Origin: Ruminococcus sp. NK3A76
GTDB taxonomy: Bacteria; Bacillota; Clostridia; Oscillospirales; Ruminococcaceae
Direction of reading: 5' to 3'
Assembly: GCF_000686125.1 (NCBI RefSeq)
Contig: NZ_JMMA01000002.1
Location: 2,294,001-2,358,000 of the forward strand
DNA length: 64,000 bases
The notes beneath the pieces are model-generated. The model saw only the letters and a list, made by a program, of their open reading frames with translations, did no database searches and was not told the origin of the DNA. A program made the position numbers and the translations under genes. Positions 1 to 8,867 of this stretch are shown here, piece by piece (positions within the stretch are counted from its first letter, which is position 1; every line of letters begins with the position of its first letter).

Positions 1-18
1 CTCATGACATTTTTCCTT

Positions 19-825
19 TCAGCATTTTTCTTCCGAAAACCTTGAACGCAGGTCAAACGAGTGCGCCATAGGCCCTGAGCCTTGTCCTAAGTCGAGCTGT
101 GCCGCAAGAGCGCCCGAGATATACTCCTTGGCTCTTTGCACCGACTCACTCAGGTCAAACCCCTTTGCGAGATCTGATGCTATAGCGCTTGACAGCGTGC
201 AGCCTGTGCCGTGGGTGTTGGGATTGTCGATGCGCCTGCCCTCGAACCACTCAAAGCCCTTGTCCGAGCAGAGCAGGTCGCTTGCATCGCTGACACTGTG
301 GCCGCCCTTGAGCAGCACAGCGCACCCATAGCGTGAAGCTATAGTTTCAGCTGCCTTCTGCATATCGTTTCTGTCCTTTATATCCAAGCCCGAAAGCACC
401 TGTGCTTCGGGAATGTTCGGTGTTACCAATGCTGCGAGGGGGAAAATCCTCTCGGTCAGTGCCTGCACAGCGTCGGTCTTTATAAGAGCCGAGCCGCTTG
501 TTGCGACCATTACCGGGTCTGCGACTATGTTTCTGGCGTTATACTTCTTCAGCCTGTCTGCTATTACCTCTATCAGCTGTGTCGATGCCACCATGCCTAT
601 CTTCACCGCATCAGGGAAGATATCTTCAAACACGGCATCGAGCTGTTGCTCTAAAAACTCAGGCGTCACCTCAGATATCGCACGAACGCCCGTGGTGTTC
701 TGAGCCGTGAGCGCTGTTATTGCACTCATAGCATAAACGCCGTTCATCGTCATAGTTTTTATATCAGCCTGAATCCCTGCACCGCCGCAGGAATCACTTC
801 CGGCTATCGTCAATGCTGTTTTCAT
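19..825 (-). CDS. thiD: Hydroxymethylpyrimidine/phosphomethylpyrimidine kinase
   Basis: Phosphorylates HMP and then HMP-P to give the pyrimidine half of thiamine. The N-terminal substrate loop GSDSCGGAGIQAD and the C-terminal anion-hole motif GTGCTLSSAIA are both visible, and the length (268 residues) is normal for ThiD. The start is taken at the ATG at 825, which has AGGAG six bases upstream; a longer reading from 846 would overlap the upstream gene's stop without its own ribosome site. Last gene of the thiW-thiM-thiE-thiD operon controlled by a TPP riboswitch. Confidence 0.95.
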   Translation of the reverse strand: MKTALTIAGSDSCGGAGIQADIKTMTMNGVYAMSAITALTAQNTTGVRAISEVTPEFLEQQLDAVFEDIFPDAVKIGMVASTQLIEVIADRLKKYNARNIVADPVMVATSGSALIKTDAVQALTERIFPLAALVTPNIPEAQVLSGLDIKDRNDMQKAAETIASRYGCAVLLKGGHSVSDASDLLCSDKGFEWFEGRRIDNPNTHGTGCTLSSAIASDLAKGFDLSESVQRAKEYISGALAAQLDLGQGSGPMAHSFDLRSRFSEEKC

Positions 826-842
826 AAGTGTTCTCCTAATTT

Positions 843-1478
843 TCAAAAGCCCAGCTTGTCATTAACTGCCTGCGAAAGCTCCTCTACCGCCTGCTTGGGG
901 TCGTCAGCTTTCATTATCGCACTTACAGCGCACACGCCTGCTATGCCTATGCCCTTTAAGACATCTATATTGTCCTTGTTGAGGCCGCCGATAGCGTTAA
1001 CGGGTATCGGCACTGTCTTGCATATCTTATCGAGCATCTCAGTTGATGTGAGCACTGTCTTGACCTTTGTTGTGGTAGGATATATTGCCCCGACGCCGAG
1101 GTAATCTGCCCCCTGCTCATATGCTTCTTTCGCCTGCTCGACAGTCTTGGCGGTCGCACCTATTATAAAGTCATCGCCGAGTATCTCACGGGCTGTCTTT
1201 ATCGGCATATCGCTCTGTCCTAAGTGAACGCCCTCGGCCTTTGCGGCGAGTGCTACGTCTATCCTGTCGTCTATGATGAGCGGCACACCAAACTCCTTTG
1301 TCAGTGCGTGTACCTTCTCTGCAAGGGCGATATACTCCCTTGTCGTGCGCTCCTTCTCACGAAGCTGTATCAGGCTCACACCGCCTTCGAGAGCTGCCCT
1401 TACACGGGAAAGAAACTCCTCCTCGGTGTACATAGTGCTGTCGGTTATAAAATATATCCTTGTGTCAAGCTGTTTCAC
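843..1478 (-). CDS. thiE: Thiamine phosphate synthase
   Basis: Joins HMP-PP and HET-P to make thiamine phosphate. A single-domain TIM barrel of 211 residues. Visible motifs are SLIQLREK (diphosphate contact), the DDRIDVALAAKAEGVHLGQSD segment region near residues 70-90, and a late glycine-rich IGGLN phosphate site. It lies between thiM and thiD with short gaps, so it is co-transcribed. No abnormality seen. Confidence 0.95.
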   Translation of the reverse strand: MKQLDTRIYFITDSTMYTEEEFLSRVRAALEGGVSLIQLREKERTTREYIALAEKVHALTKEFGVPLIIDDRIDVALAAKAEGVHLGQSDMPIKTAREILGDDFIIGATAKTVEQAKEAYEQGADYLGVGAIYPTTTKVKTVLTSTEMLDKICKTVPIPVNAIGGLNKDNIDVLKGIGIAGVCAVSAIMKADDPKQAVEELSQAVNDKLGF

Positions 1479-1506
1479 ACTTATTCCTCCAAAAATGAAA
1501 TACGCT

Positions 1507-2310
1507 TTACTGTGCGGCTCTGCGCTCTATGTCTGCAAGCGCCGCTATCTGCTCGTCTGTCACTGTCGAGAGTGCATCGAGCAGGTAAACACCGAAAGTC
1601 CCCGAGCCCTTGTCAGTCTCAGAAAGCTGGCCGCATATGCCGAACACTGCCGCTGCGGCAACTGCTGCATCAAAAGCTGCTGCCTTTGACAGATACGCCG
1701 CACACAGCGCCCCCTGCATACAGCCTGTGCCCGTTATCGTGCCAAGCTGAGGGGTGCCGTTATGTATAAGGGCGATATCCTGCCCGTCTGTTACTATATC
1801 TGTGCTGCCGCTTGCTATGACTACCGAGCCTGTGCTCCTTGCAAGGCTTACAGCGGCAAGCGCTGCATCATCGGCTGTGAGTGCTAAGTCAGCATCGACC
1901 CCGGACGACGAATAGCCCTCTCTTAGCAAAGCGACGACCTCTGAGTAATTGCCCTTTACCACAGAGGGCGTGTACTTACCGGTAAGCTCCAGCGCATAGC
2001 TCCGCCTTGTTGCAAGGCAGGCCGCACCGCACACGTCGAGCACGAACGGAATTCCCTTTGTACTTGCTTCCCTTGCGCTTATCATCATCGACTGCTTGCG
2101 AACATCGGTGATATTGCCGAGATTGAGCATCACCGCACCTGCCGTGCCTGTGATGACTGCTGCCTCCTCCGGGTGCTCTGCCATGATCGGGCGTGCCCCT
2201 GTCGAGAGGATAACGTTAGCACAGGGATTTATGGATATCGGGTTTGTTATACAGTGAACGAGCGGTCTTTCATTTCTGACACCGGCTCGTATGTCACTTA
2301 TCAGCTCCAA
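1507..2310 (-). CDS. thiM: Hydroxyethylthiazole kinase
   Basis: Salvages the thiazole alcohol by phosphorylation. The N-terminal VHCITNPIS segment, the GNYSE motif, and the C-terminal GTGCMQGAL anion hole with its catalytic cysteine are present; 267 residues is full length. Its start overlaps the end of thiW by 17 bases, suggesting translational coupling. Together with ThiW and ThiE this makes the operon a salvage route rather than full de novo synthesis; no thiC or thiG is in the window. Confidence 0.95.
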   Translation of the reverse strand: MELISDIRAGVRNERPLVHCITNPISINPCANVILSTGARPIMAEHPEEAAVITGTAGAVMLNLGNITDVRKQSMMISAREASTKGIPFVLDVCGAACLATRRSYALELTGKYTPSVVKGNYSEVVALLREGYSSSGVDADLALTADDAALAAVSLARSTGSVVIASGSTDIVTDGQDIALIHNGTPQLGTITGTGCMQGALCAAYLSKAAAFDAAVAAAAVFGICGQLSETDKGSGTFGVYLLDALSTVTDEQIAALADIERRAAQ

Positions 2311-3025
2311 GCCTTTCCCCTCCGGTCTTTTTGACTGTAAAAACTAAAAGCGCTGCGACTGCAAAGGCCGCCGCAAAGCCATAGGCTACATACGATGTCG
2401 TCTTTGCACTAAGCTCTAAAACTCCGCCCAGCACCTTGACGACGATAAAGGATACCGCACCGAATGCCGCTATTGTCAGCGCTGTAGTGAGCGGGCTGCT
2501 GTTGTCGGCATACACAGGCGAGCCAAGGCGCTTCTGCATATTTGCAAGAGTGCCGTTGTCAGCGAGCTTTCTAAGGAAGATATACGCTATGCTTCCTCCG
2601 ATAAGCGTTCCTGCAATGAACGACGGGATATAGAATACCCAGCCCAAGCCGTCACGCCCCCAGATGAACTTCATCACAGGGTAGGACACGACAGCACCTA
2701 TCAGGCCTGTTCCGATTATCTCGCCGAGCACGGCAAAGAGCAGCTTGCCCTTTGAAAGACGGTAGAACACTCCAGAAAGGAATGCCCCGAACACCGCACC
2801 TGTAAGTGCCAGCGGCGGTATGCCCATAAGGGTCATTCTTATTATTCCTATCAGTGTGGCGCAAAGCAGAGAATACCACGGCCCGAGAAGTACCGAGCAC
2901 ACGATATTGATAAGATGCGCCATAGGGCACATACCCTCTACACGAAGTATAGGCGAAATAACCACGCCGAGTGCAACGAGCATAGAGAGCACGACCATTT
3001 TCATGATGCTTTCTTGTTTTTTCAT
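2294..3025 (-). CDS. thiW: ThiW-type ECF thiazole transporter S component
   Basis: Membrane substrate-binding subunit of an energy-coupling-factor transporter, thought to import the thiazole precursor. The protein has about 243 residues with five to six hydrophobic segments and the family region around VEGMCPMAHLINIVCSVLLG near the N-terminus. The start at 3025 (MKKQES) has AGAGGAA upstream; the longer open frame reaches into the untranslated leader and is rejected. First gene after the TPP riboswitch. The ECF ATPases and T subunit are not in the window. Confidence 0.9.
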   Translation of the reverse strand: MKKQESIMKMVVLSMLVALGVVISPILRVEGMCPMAHLINIVCSVLLGPWYSLLCATLIGIIRMTLMGIPPLALTGAVFGAFLSGVFYRLSKGKLLFAVLGEIIGTGLIGAVVSYPVMKFIWGRDGLGWVFYIPSFIAGTLIGGSIAYIFLRKLADNGTLANMQKRLGSPVYADNSSPLTTALTIAAFGAVSFIVVKVLGGVLELSAKTTSYVAYGFAAAFAVAALLVFTVKKTGGERLGADK

Positions 3026-3223
3026 CTTGAATTCCTCTTTTCGCTTATGGCAATACTGTACAATGGTCATGCAGTATCGCCTTGATTTGCGGTCGCAGGT
3101 CATTTCCTGCCTCTCACCCCGAAACACGGGTTCCCATCGCAAAAATACAAGACACAAGGCGCTCCCCTTCTATCCGCCCGAATCATCGGGATATCCTTTC
3201 GCCACTTCCTTTCATTATCAACA

Positions 3224-3255
3224 TAAAAACAGAGGCTCCCAAAACGGAAGACCTC
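3224..3255 (-). terminator. Riboswitch-controlled intrinsic terminator
   Basis: On the minus strand a stem of GAGG-bulge-CTTCC pairing with GGGAGCCTC is followed by TGTTTTTATG. It lies about 35 bases downstream of the TPP aptamer and about 200 bases upstream of thiW, where an expression platform would be expected. That it acts as the OFF-state terminator is inferred from position. Confidence 0.7.
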
Positions 3256-3288
3256 AGCAAATGCACATAATGACAAAACGCATCATAA

Positions 3289-3371
3289 AGCACCTACGTC
3301 GGCATTATCCGAATCAGGTTTCAGGTCGAAGCATAGCTTTGCTTCCTCTCAGCCTATTCAAAGCTCCCTTT
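3289..3371 (-). ncRNA. TPP riboswitch (thi box) aptamer
   Basis: Read on the minus strand, the segment contains the conserved GGCTGAGAGG core, then GACCTGAAACCTGATTCGG and ATAATGCCGACGTAGG, the diagnostic thi-box elements in the right order and spacing. It precedes the thiW operon and should repress it when thiamine diphosphate is bound. Confidence 0.95.
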
Positions 3372-3387
3372 TTATCTCTGCAAGATA

Positions 3388-3416
3388 ATGATACCACTAA
3401 TACGCCGCTTTGTCAA
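3388..3416 (-). promoter_or_regulatory. Sigma-A promoter of the thiamine operon
   Basis: TTGACA (3411-3416) and TATCAT (3388-3393) on the minus strand are separated by 17 bases, and the expected start lies just ahead of the TPP aptamer. Confidence 0.75.
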
Positions 3417-3485
3417 TAGCCGCACAGAAGATAAGTCTTAATTTATTCTGAATTCTCAATTTTGCAGCAAATATCCGCCCGGCAC

Positions 3486-3514
3486 TTGAAATTTAAGAGA
3501 ATTTATGATATAAT
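3486..3514 (+). promoter_or_regulatory. Promoter of the acyltransferase-like gene
   Basis: TTGAAA and TATAAT with a 17-base spacer, 35 bases upstream of the gene starting at 3550. Confidence 0.7.
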
Positions 3515-3549
3515 TAACGGAAAGATACTAAAAACAACTGGTGAGAAGC

Positions 3550-4818
3550 ATGGAATACAGAGTAAACAACCTATTATACGCCGCAGGCAGTGACCTGCAC
3601 AACACGATAAGAACGCACATTGAGCTCACAGAGCCGGTGGACGCAGAAGCGCTGAGAGAAGCTGCCGGCCTGGCTATCAAAAGATACCCGTATTTTTCAG
3701 TCAGGCTGGTGCGCAGGGGCGAGAGCTATGTTCTGGAGCATGACCCCAGCCCGCTTGTCATAAGCCACGGCAGCAGAGCCATTCCCCTCGGCGGTGAGGA
3801 AAGCGGCGGACATCTTTTCGCCATAGCATATGAGGGCAGCAGGATATACATTGACACATCGCATTTCCTGACAGACGGCAACGGCAAGTTTCCTTTTATA
3901 AAGACGCTGCTTTATAGCTATCTGCACATACTTCACCCGGAGGATGAGTTTGACACCTCAGGGATCAACCTGCCTGACAGCGAGATAGCTGAGGCCGAGG
4001 CTGAGGACTACCCCTTCCCTGACGAGCCTGTGGATACAGCTCCGCTCGGGATAAACGACAGGGAGGAGAAGATATTCACGCTCGATGACCAGCCGGCAGG
4101 CTATGAGAGCCGTGACAAATGGACCTGCTTTTGCTTCAAGATCAAGCAGAAGGACATGATGAGGTTTGCTTCAAGCGTTGACGGAAGCCCGGCATCGTTC
4201 ATAGCCTCGATAATGTACCGTGCCATATCCGAGCTGCACCCTGATACTGAGCTGCCGATAGTATGCGGTATGCAGCACCAGTACAGAAAGGCTCTCGGCA
4301 AGCCGTTGAGCCATATGTGCCATGTAAACATAGTGCCTATCACCTACACAAACAGAATGCGAAACAGAGATATCGAGCTGCTAAACACTATGGCACGAGG
4401 CACAATAATCGTCAGGGCTGATGATGACAACGACAAGCTGAGCATCAATGCGCACATAGCAAACGAGAAAAAGCTCGGCACGCTCTCGCTCAAAGAAAAG
4501 CATAAGCACATGAAGGCATTTCTTACAGACAGCATCGGACAGAACACCTTTGAGGTGAGCTACACCGGGCGTGTGCCTTTTTGCGGACTTGACAAGTACA
4601 TCGAGAGCTTTTATCCGTTTCTTGACATGAGTCTTAGCGGCGGAATATCGGTCGAGATATTCTCGCTGCGTGACATCTTCTGCATAAACATAATGCAGCG
4701 AAACGATGACCCCAGGTATGCCGAGCACTTTGCAAACCAGCTAAGGCTTAACGACATAGGCTGCGAATGCGAAAAGCCCTGGCATTTTGAGATAAGCGAC
4801 TTTGTTCTTCCACAGTAA
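3550..4818 (+). CDS. Condensation/alcohol-acetyltransferase-like protein
   Basis: About 422 residues of the chloramphenicol-acetyltransferase-like fold. The tract SHFLTDGNG near residue 105 resembles the HHxxxDG active-site motif of condensation domains and alcohol acyltransferases, although the first histidine is replaced by serine. No carrier-protein or adenylation partner is adjacent, so it is probably a stand-alone acyltransferase; the substrate is unknown. The ATG at 3550 is chosen over a GTG nine bases earlier because GGTGAG sits at a suitable distance. Monocistronic, closed by a hairpin shared with the convergent gene. Confidence 0.65.
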   Translation: MEYRVNNLLYAAGSDLHNTIRTHIELTEPVDAEALREAAGLAIKRYPYFSVRLVRRGESYVLEHDPSPLVISHGSRAIPLGGEESGGHLFAIAYEGSRIYIDTSHFLTDGNGKFPFIKTLLYSYLHILHPEDEFDTSGINLPDSEIAEAEAEDYPFPDEPVDTAPLGINDREEKIFTLDDQPAGYESRDKWTCFCFKIKQKDMMRFASSVDGSPASFIASIMYRAISELHPDTELPIVCGMQHQYRKALGKPLSHMCHVNIVPITYTNRMRNRDIELLNTMARGTIIVRADDDNDKLSINAHIANEKKLGTLSLKEKHKHMKAFLTDSIGQNTFEVSYTGRVPFCGLDKYIESFYPFLDMSLSGGISVEIFSLRDIFCINIMQRNDDPRYAEHFANQLRLNDIGCECEKPWHFEISDFVLPQ

Positions 4819-4824
4819 AATACT

Positions 4825-4866
4825 CCGGGCGGCACCCATTTTTTCTGGGATACCGCCCGGTTTTAT
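4825..4866. terminator. Bidirectional terminator between convergent genes
   Basis: Stem CCGGGCGG...CCGCCCGG with inner CCCA/TGGG pairing, followed on the plus strand by TTTTATTT. It separates the acyltransferase from the minus-strand zinc-ribbon operon. Confidence 0.8.
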
Positions 4867-5394
4867 TTATGCATTAGCTTTATCAGTGAGCGCTTTTTTC
4901 TCCTGCGAAGGCGGTGTGCCGTCCTTGCCGGTGCCGCATATCTTGCAGAACTTCCCCGTCTGCTCGCTGCCGCAGCCTTTGCACACCCATGTCTTTGTGA
5001 TGCTGCCGCTGTCGGCTATGCGCTTTTTAGCCTTGATGATTCGTGGGTGATCCTCAAGCGCCGGGTAGAGCTCCCTTAAGGTAAGCGACTCGACCTTGAT
5101 ATACCGCCTCATGTTTTCAAGGCTGCCGACTGCTTCTTTCATCATATCGCAAAGCTCGGCCTGATGCCTTATTATCTCATCATAGGAGCAGCCGTTCCTT
5201 GCGAGTGTGTTAAGGCCTTCGCTGAGTATCTTTTCAAACGCCTTATCTGTGGCAGCTATCAGCCTGTCATCAAGCTCACCCGAATAGCCCACATAAGCCC
5301 TGACAGTGAGCTTAAGGCCAAGACTCAGCTTTTTGTCAAAGTATTCTGCACCGTCGAGCGCTATAATGCTTCTGTGCTCGCTCATAAAGATCAC
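4867..5394 (-). CDS. Zinc-ribbon protein, partner of the SPFH protein
   Basis: 175 residues, mostly helical, ending in a treble-cysteine ribbon CKGCGSEQTGKFCKICG near residue 140. Function unknown. It overlaps the upstream SPFH gene (GTGA overlap: GTG start at 5394, stop of the previous gene at 5391-5393), with GGAGGG placed correctly for the GTG; an ATG at 5385 is an alternative. The same type of ribbon ends the SPFH protein, so the two proteins probably work together. Confidence 0.75.
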   Translation of the reverse strand: MIFMSEHRSIIALDGAEYFDKKLSLGLKLTVRAYVGYSGELDDRLIAATDKAFEKILSEGLNTLARNGCSYDEIIRHQAELCDMMKEAVGSLENMRRYIKVESLTLRELYPALEDHPRIIKAKKRIADSGSITKTWVCKGCGSEQTGKFCKICGTGKDGTPPSQEKKALTDKANA

Positions 5395-6572
5395 TGTCCC
5401 TCCGTGTTGCTGCCGCAGTTAGGGCAGAATTTCATTTTCATAAGCTCGGCCGGGAATTCAAAGCCGCAGCTTTTGCACACCTTCTTTTCAGGCCTGCTCT
5501 TACCGCAGTTGGGGCAAAAGCGCATGGTGTTGGTCATGCCGCATTCGCAGACCCATTCCTCGCCGGCAGATGCCGCCTTGGGCTTTGGTTCTTCCTTCAT
5601 CAGCTCGTTGACATTGACGCCGCCTGCATTCTGCGCAAACCCCATGCCCATAAAGCCTGTCACAGCGCCTGCGGTGTTCTCTGCGGCGGATTCCATAGCG
5701 TTTGCTTGAGCAGCGCCTACCCTTGCGCCGAGCATCGACTTGTCCTTCGAGTACGCCCTGCTCTCCTGCAGGTCTCTTATCTTGTCTATGCTTGCATCGT
5801 CCGGCAGAATGCTTGTCAGGGCTATCGACATTATCTCGATGCCACGCCCCTCTTTCCACAGCTTTGCCGTCTTCTCACGGAGGATATCTGTAAGCTCCTT
5901 GGTCTTCGATGGCAGCTCGTCGTAGCGCACACCTGATTTTGCAAGCTCGCCGAGCGCCGGCAGGATAGCGTCTCTTAGCTCGGCCTTTATCTGCGGCTCG
6001 AGCAGCTTTTTCTCATAGCGCTCTGCCACGTTGCCGCTGACTGATGTGTAGAAGGTTATCGGGTCGGTTATCATAAAGGAGAACACGCCGTACCCCTGCA
6101 CGGTTATAGTCAGGTCAAACTCGCTGTCACGGTAGGGCACGTTGCCAAAGCCGAAGCGTGTGTTCATTATCTCCTTGGTGTTTACAAAGTATGCACGCTG
6201 ATCCTTGCCTGCGATACCGCCGAATGCAAAACGCTTTTTCATCTGCTCAAAGGCTGCATCGAGCGCATCGCCGAAATCGCCTGTGAAAGCTGACGGCTCG
6301 GTGTCAAAGCTGTATTCATAACCCCCCTGCTCGGCAGTGAAGTCAACTATACGCCCGTCCTCGACGATAATGAGCATCTGCCCGGCATTAACGGCTATGC
6401 GGCTGAACTGCGTGATAACATTATCGTCCTTGTTCGCACCGCCGCCGGAGCTTTTGGCGTGGCCTTTCTGTATCAGCACATCGCTGCTCATAGCGTCACA
6501 GTATATATAGTCCTCCCATATATCGCCGATATATGAGAATGCGCTCTGTGTAAATGCTTTTATAAGTCCCAT
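5391..6572 (-). CDS. SPFH/band-7 domain protein with double zinc ribbon (YdjI-like)
   Basis: 393 residues. The first 270 form an SPFH (band-7) domain of the soluble virion-core-protein/YdjI type, recognisable from the start GLIKAFTQSAFSYIGDIWEDYIYCDAM and from the later LPSKTKELTDILREK helical part. The C-terminus carries two zinc ribbons, CECGMTNTMRFCPNCG and a second one with CKSCG and CPNCG. SPFH proteins of this family form oligomeric scaffolds, sometimes with shock-type membrane partners; here the role is unknown. Co-transcribed with the two flanking ribbon proteins. Confidence 0.85.
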   Translation of the reverse strand: MGLIKAFTQSAFSYIGDIWEDYIYCDAMSSDVLIQKGHAKSSGGGANKDDNVITQFSRIAVNAGQMLIIVEDGRIVDFTAEQGGYEYSFDTEPSAFTGDFGDALDAAFEQMKKRFAFGGIAGKDQRAYFVNTKEIMNTRFGFGNVPYRDSEFDLTITVQGYGVFSFMITDPITFYTSVSGNVAERYEKKLLEPQIKAELRDAILPALGELAKSGVRYDELPSKTKELTDILREKTAKLWKEGRGIEIMSIALTSILPDDASIDKIRDLQESRAYSKDKSMLGARVGAAQANAMESAAENTAGAVTGFMGMGFAQNAGGVNVNELMKEEPKPKAASAGEEWVCECGMTNTMRFCPNCGKSRPEKKVCKSCGFEFPAELMKMKFCPNCGSNTEGQ

Positions 6573-6587
6573 CTTGTCACCTCTTTG

Positions 6588-7502
6588 CTATTTGAGCGCC
6601 CAACATCCGCAATAGTCGCTTGCACCGTTTGTGTGCCCGCCGTTTGAGCAGTTGTTACCGCCCCAGAAATATCGGCAGTTGCCGCAAAATCTGTCAGCAC
6701 CTCCGCTGTATTGCGGAGTCCGTATCTTTATCATTCCAAGCTCGCGCTGATGTCTTTCATTTTGTATCTGGCTGAGCTTTGCCTGCCGCTCAGCCTCTAT
6801 CTGCCTGCTGCGTGCAGCCTGCTCGTTCATTCTCTTTCTTTCTTCCTCGAGCTTATAGCTGCCAAAGGAATGATAACTGCCGCTGATAGCACCCCTGAGA
6901 TACCCCGAAAGGCTCTCATTATACTGCTTTGCCATCTGCTGTATCTGCGAGGAATCCATCTTATTGAGGTTTGCACCTGCATCTGCCAGCCCGACAGCAA
7001 GCCCCGACAGCTTTCCGATAAACCCCTGCGCCGGGTGCTCCTTGATGTTTTTTACACTTATCATACCGCATTTAACACTGTGCCCCCACGCCTCCTCGGC
7101 CTTTTTTAGCATAGCGCTCTTTCTCTCCGCCTTTGAAACGGGAATGTCTATGCTTATCATGCCCTCGGGGTAGTCGGTGTCGCAGTATGGGCAAGCGCTC
7201 TCGCCGCTCTCTATCGGCGCACCGCAGAGAGTACACTTGGAAAGCCTGCTTTTCATAAGCTCCTTTATCTCCTCGGGTGAGCTTTCGGCATAGTCCTCCA
7301 TAGTCTCAAGCTCTTTTAGCATTGCCTCTGTGAGCCTGCGCTCCTCTATACAGTCCTTGCAGTTCTCGCTCGGGATACACAGCTTTGCGCACCAGTCACC
7401 CGGCTTCTCCACTGAAACAGCGTCGTTGTAGCTCTTTTTGGCGTTGCTTATCTCCTTTGAGATATTCGAGAGCTGCTGGCTTATCGATTCAAAAAATCCC
7501 AT
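6588..7502 (-). CDS. Cysteine-rich zinc-ribbon protein of unknown function
   Basis: About 304 residues. An N-terminal helical part, an internal ribbon CTLCGAPIESGESACPYC, and a cysteine-rich tail (CGNCRYFWGG...CGCW) that resembles small metal-binding or disulfide knots. The ATG at 7502 is chosen because GGAGG lies seven bases upstream. First gene of the minus-strand trio; its promoter must lie in 7503-7625. Not recognised further. Confidence 0.7.
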   Translation of the reverse strand: MGFFESISQQLSNISKEISNAKKSYNDAVSVEKPGDWCAKLCIPSENCKDCIEERRLTEAMLKELETMEDYAESSPEEIKELMKSRLSKCTLCGAPIESGESACPYCDTDYPEGMISIDIPVSKAERKSAMLKKAEEAWGHSVKCGMISVKNIKEHPAQGFIGKLSGLAVGLADAGANLNKMDSSQIQQMAKQYNESLSGYLRGAISGSYHSFGSYKLEEERKRMNEQAARSRQIEAERQAKLSQIQNERHQRELGMIKIRTPQYSGGADRFCGNCRYFWGGNNCSNGGHTNGASDYCGCWALK

Positions 7503-7625
7503 ACTGTCACCTCCCCGTAACACCCGTCTGATTTGTTACTATTATAGCACAATTTAACACAAATGTCAATGATTTTGTGTAAAATGCTCAAAACCGTAAA
7601 TGATCAGGTGCCGTAGAAGCGATAC

Positions 7626-7665
7626 TTGACATAAGTCGAAAATTATGTTATAATTGACATAAGTC
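7626..7665 (+). promoter_or_regulatory. Consensus promoter framed by a TTGACATAAGTC direct repeat
   Basis: TTGACA (7626-7631), a 17-base spacer and TATAAT (7649-7654) form a perfect sigma-A promoter. The 12-mer TTGACATAAGTC occurs at 7626-7637 over the -35 box and again at 7654-7665 just past the -10 box, 28 bases apart. This is a likely operator pair, plausibly for the DUF134 regulator encoded directly downstream (inference). Confidence 0.8.
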
Positions 7666-7682
7666 AGAAAGGAGATGTGGCT

Positions 7683-8399
7683 ATGCCAAGACCGCAAAAA
7701 TCACGCCGGATATGCTGCTACCCTGATTACTGGAGCTTTGCGCCCGATCAGGACAAGGCGAGCGACACGGTAATTATGTCGCTTGATGAGTTTGAGACGA
7801 TACGGCTGATAGACTATTTCAGCAAAACGCAGGAGCAGTGTGCAGCTCAGATGAACGTTGCACGCACTACTGTCACGGCGATATACGACACCGCACGCAG
7901 AAAGCTTGCACAGGCGCTGGTCGAGGGCAGGCGCATCGTTATTTCGGGCGGAAACTACACGATCAATAACAGCATCTCTCAGGAGATAGCAAGGAAAGGA
8001 ACAGGCATTATGAGAATAGCAGTAACTTATGAGAACGGACAGATATTCCAGCACTTCGGCAGGACAGAACAGTTCAAGCTCTACGACATAGCTGACGGCA
8101 AGGTGATAAACGAACAGGTGGTCGGCACTGAGGGTGCAGGGCACGGCGCACTTGCAGGATTTTTGAAAAATGCACAGGCTGATGTGCTTATCTGCGGCGG
8201 CATCGGCGGCGGAGCACAGATGGCTATGCAGGAGGCAGGCATCACTCTCTACGGCGGCAACATGGGCAGCGCTGATGATGCGGTGGCTTCGTTCCTTGCA
8301 AAGACACTTATACAGAATGAGAGCCCCACCTGCGACCACCACGGTCACGAGCACAGCGAGGGTCACTCATGCGGCGACCACGGATGCGGTAAACACTGA
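7683..8399 (+). CDS. DUF134 HTH regulator fused to a NifX/NifB-type dinitrogenase cofactor domain
   Basis: About 238 residues. Residues 1-100 are the DUF134 DNA-binding domain (starts MPRPQKSRR, then LDEFETIRLID and a helix-turn-helix). Residues 115-215 are a dinitrogenase iron-molybdenum cofactor-type domain (QIFQHFGRTEQFKLYDI, ICGGIGGGAQMAM). The tail is rich in His and Cys (CDHHGHEHSEGHSCGDHGCG), suggesting metal binding. AGGAG precedes ATG 7683, and the MPRP start agrees with the family. Probably an autoregulated iron-sulfur or metal sensor controlling the two genes behind it. Confidence 0.9.
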   Translation: MPRPQKSRRICCYPDYWSFAPDQDKASDTVIMSLDEFETIRLIDYFSKTQEQCAAQMNVARTTVTAIYDTARRKLAQALVEGRRIVISGGNYTINNSISQEIARKGTGIMRIAVTYENGQIFQHFGRTEQFKLYDIADGKVINEQVVGTEGAGHGALAGFLKNAQADVLICGGIGGGAQMAMQEAGITLYGGNMGSADDAVASFLAKTLIQNESPTCDHHGHEHSEGHSCGDHGCGKH

Positions 8400-8863
8400 T
8401 GAAGTACGACCACGTTGAAAAAGCCGCCTCGCTCTTTGCCGGGGGCATGAACTGCGCCCAGTCGGTGTTTGTGGCCTTTGCAGATGTAACAGGCATGGAC
8501 GAGCAGCTTGCAAAGCGCCTGTCGTCCTCCTTCGGTGCCGGAATGGGGCGTATGCGTGAGGTATGCGGCACCTGCTCGGCGATGTTCATGGTAGCAGGTA
8601 TCCTCTACGGCGAGGGAACGGAGCTTGACCATAATGTCAAGACCGAGCACTACAAGCGCATTCAGTACCTTGCAGAGGAATTTCGCAGGGAGCACGAAAC
8701 TATCATCTGCCGTGACCTTTTAAAAGGCCTTGGCGTAACAAGCACCCCCACACCCGAAAAGCGCACAGAGCAGTATTACAAGGTGCGCCCCTGCATAAAG
8801 TTTGTGCGCACGGCGGCGAAGATACTTGACAGGTATCTTGAAGAAAACCCGCCCGAGAGGTAA
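8399..8863 (+). CDS. C_GCAxxG_C_C family redox protein
   Basis: 154 residues with the family cysteine pattern: GGMNCAQSV near residue 20, FGAGMGRMREVCGTCSAMF near 48-65, and later CRD and CIKF. The family is widespread in anaerobes and linked to redox or metal chemistry, but the reaction is not settled. Starts on an ATGA overlap with the regulator gene, so translation is coupled. Confidence 0.9.
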   Translation: MKYDHVEKAASLFAGGMNCAQSVFVAFADVTGMDEQLAKRLSSSFGAGMGRMREVCGTCSAMFMVAGILYGEGTELDHNVKTEHYKRIQYLAEEFRREHETIICRDLLKGLGVTSTPTPEKRTEQYYKVRPCIKFVRTAAKILDRYLEENPPER

Positions 8864-8867
8864 GCCT

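Noticed and set aside
5500-5936. Several ORFs opposite or overlapping the SPFH gene
   Set aside because: Shadows of the real minus-strand gene; composition is Arg/Cys/Ser-rich nonsense.
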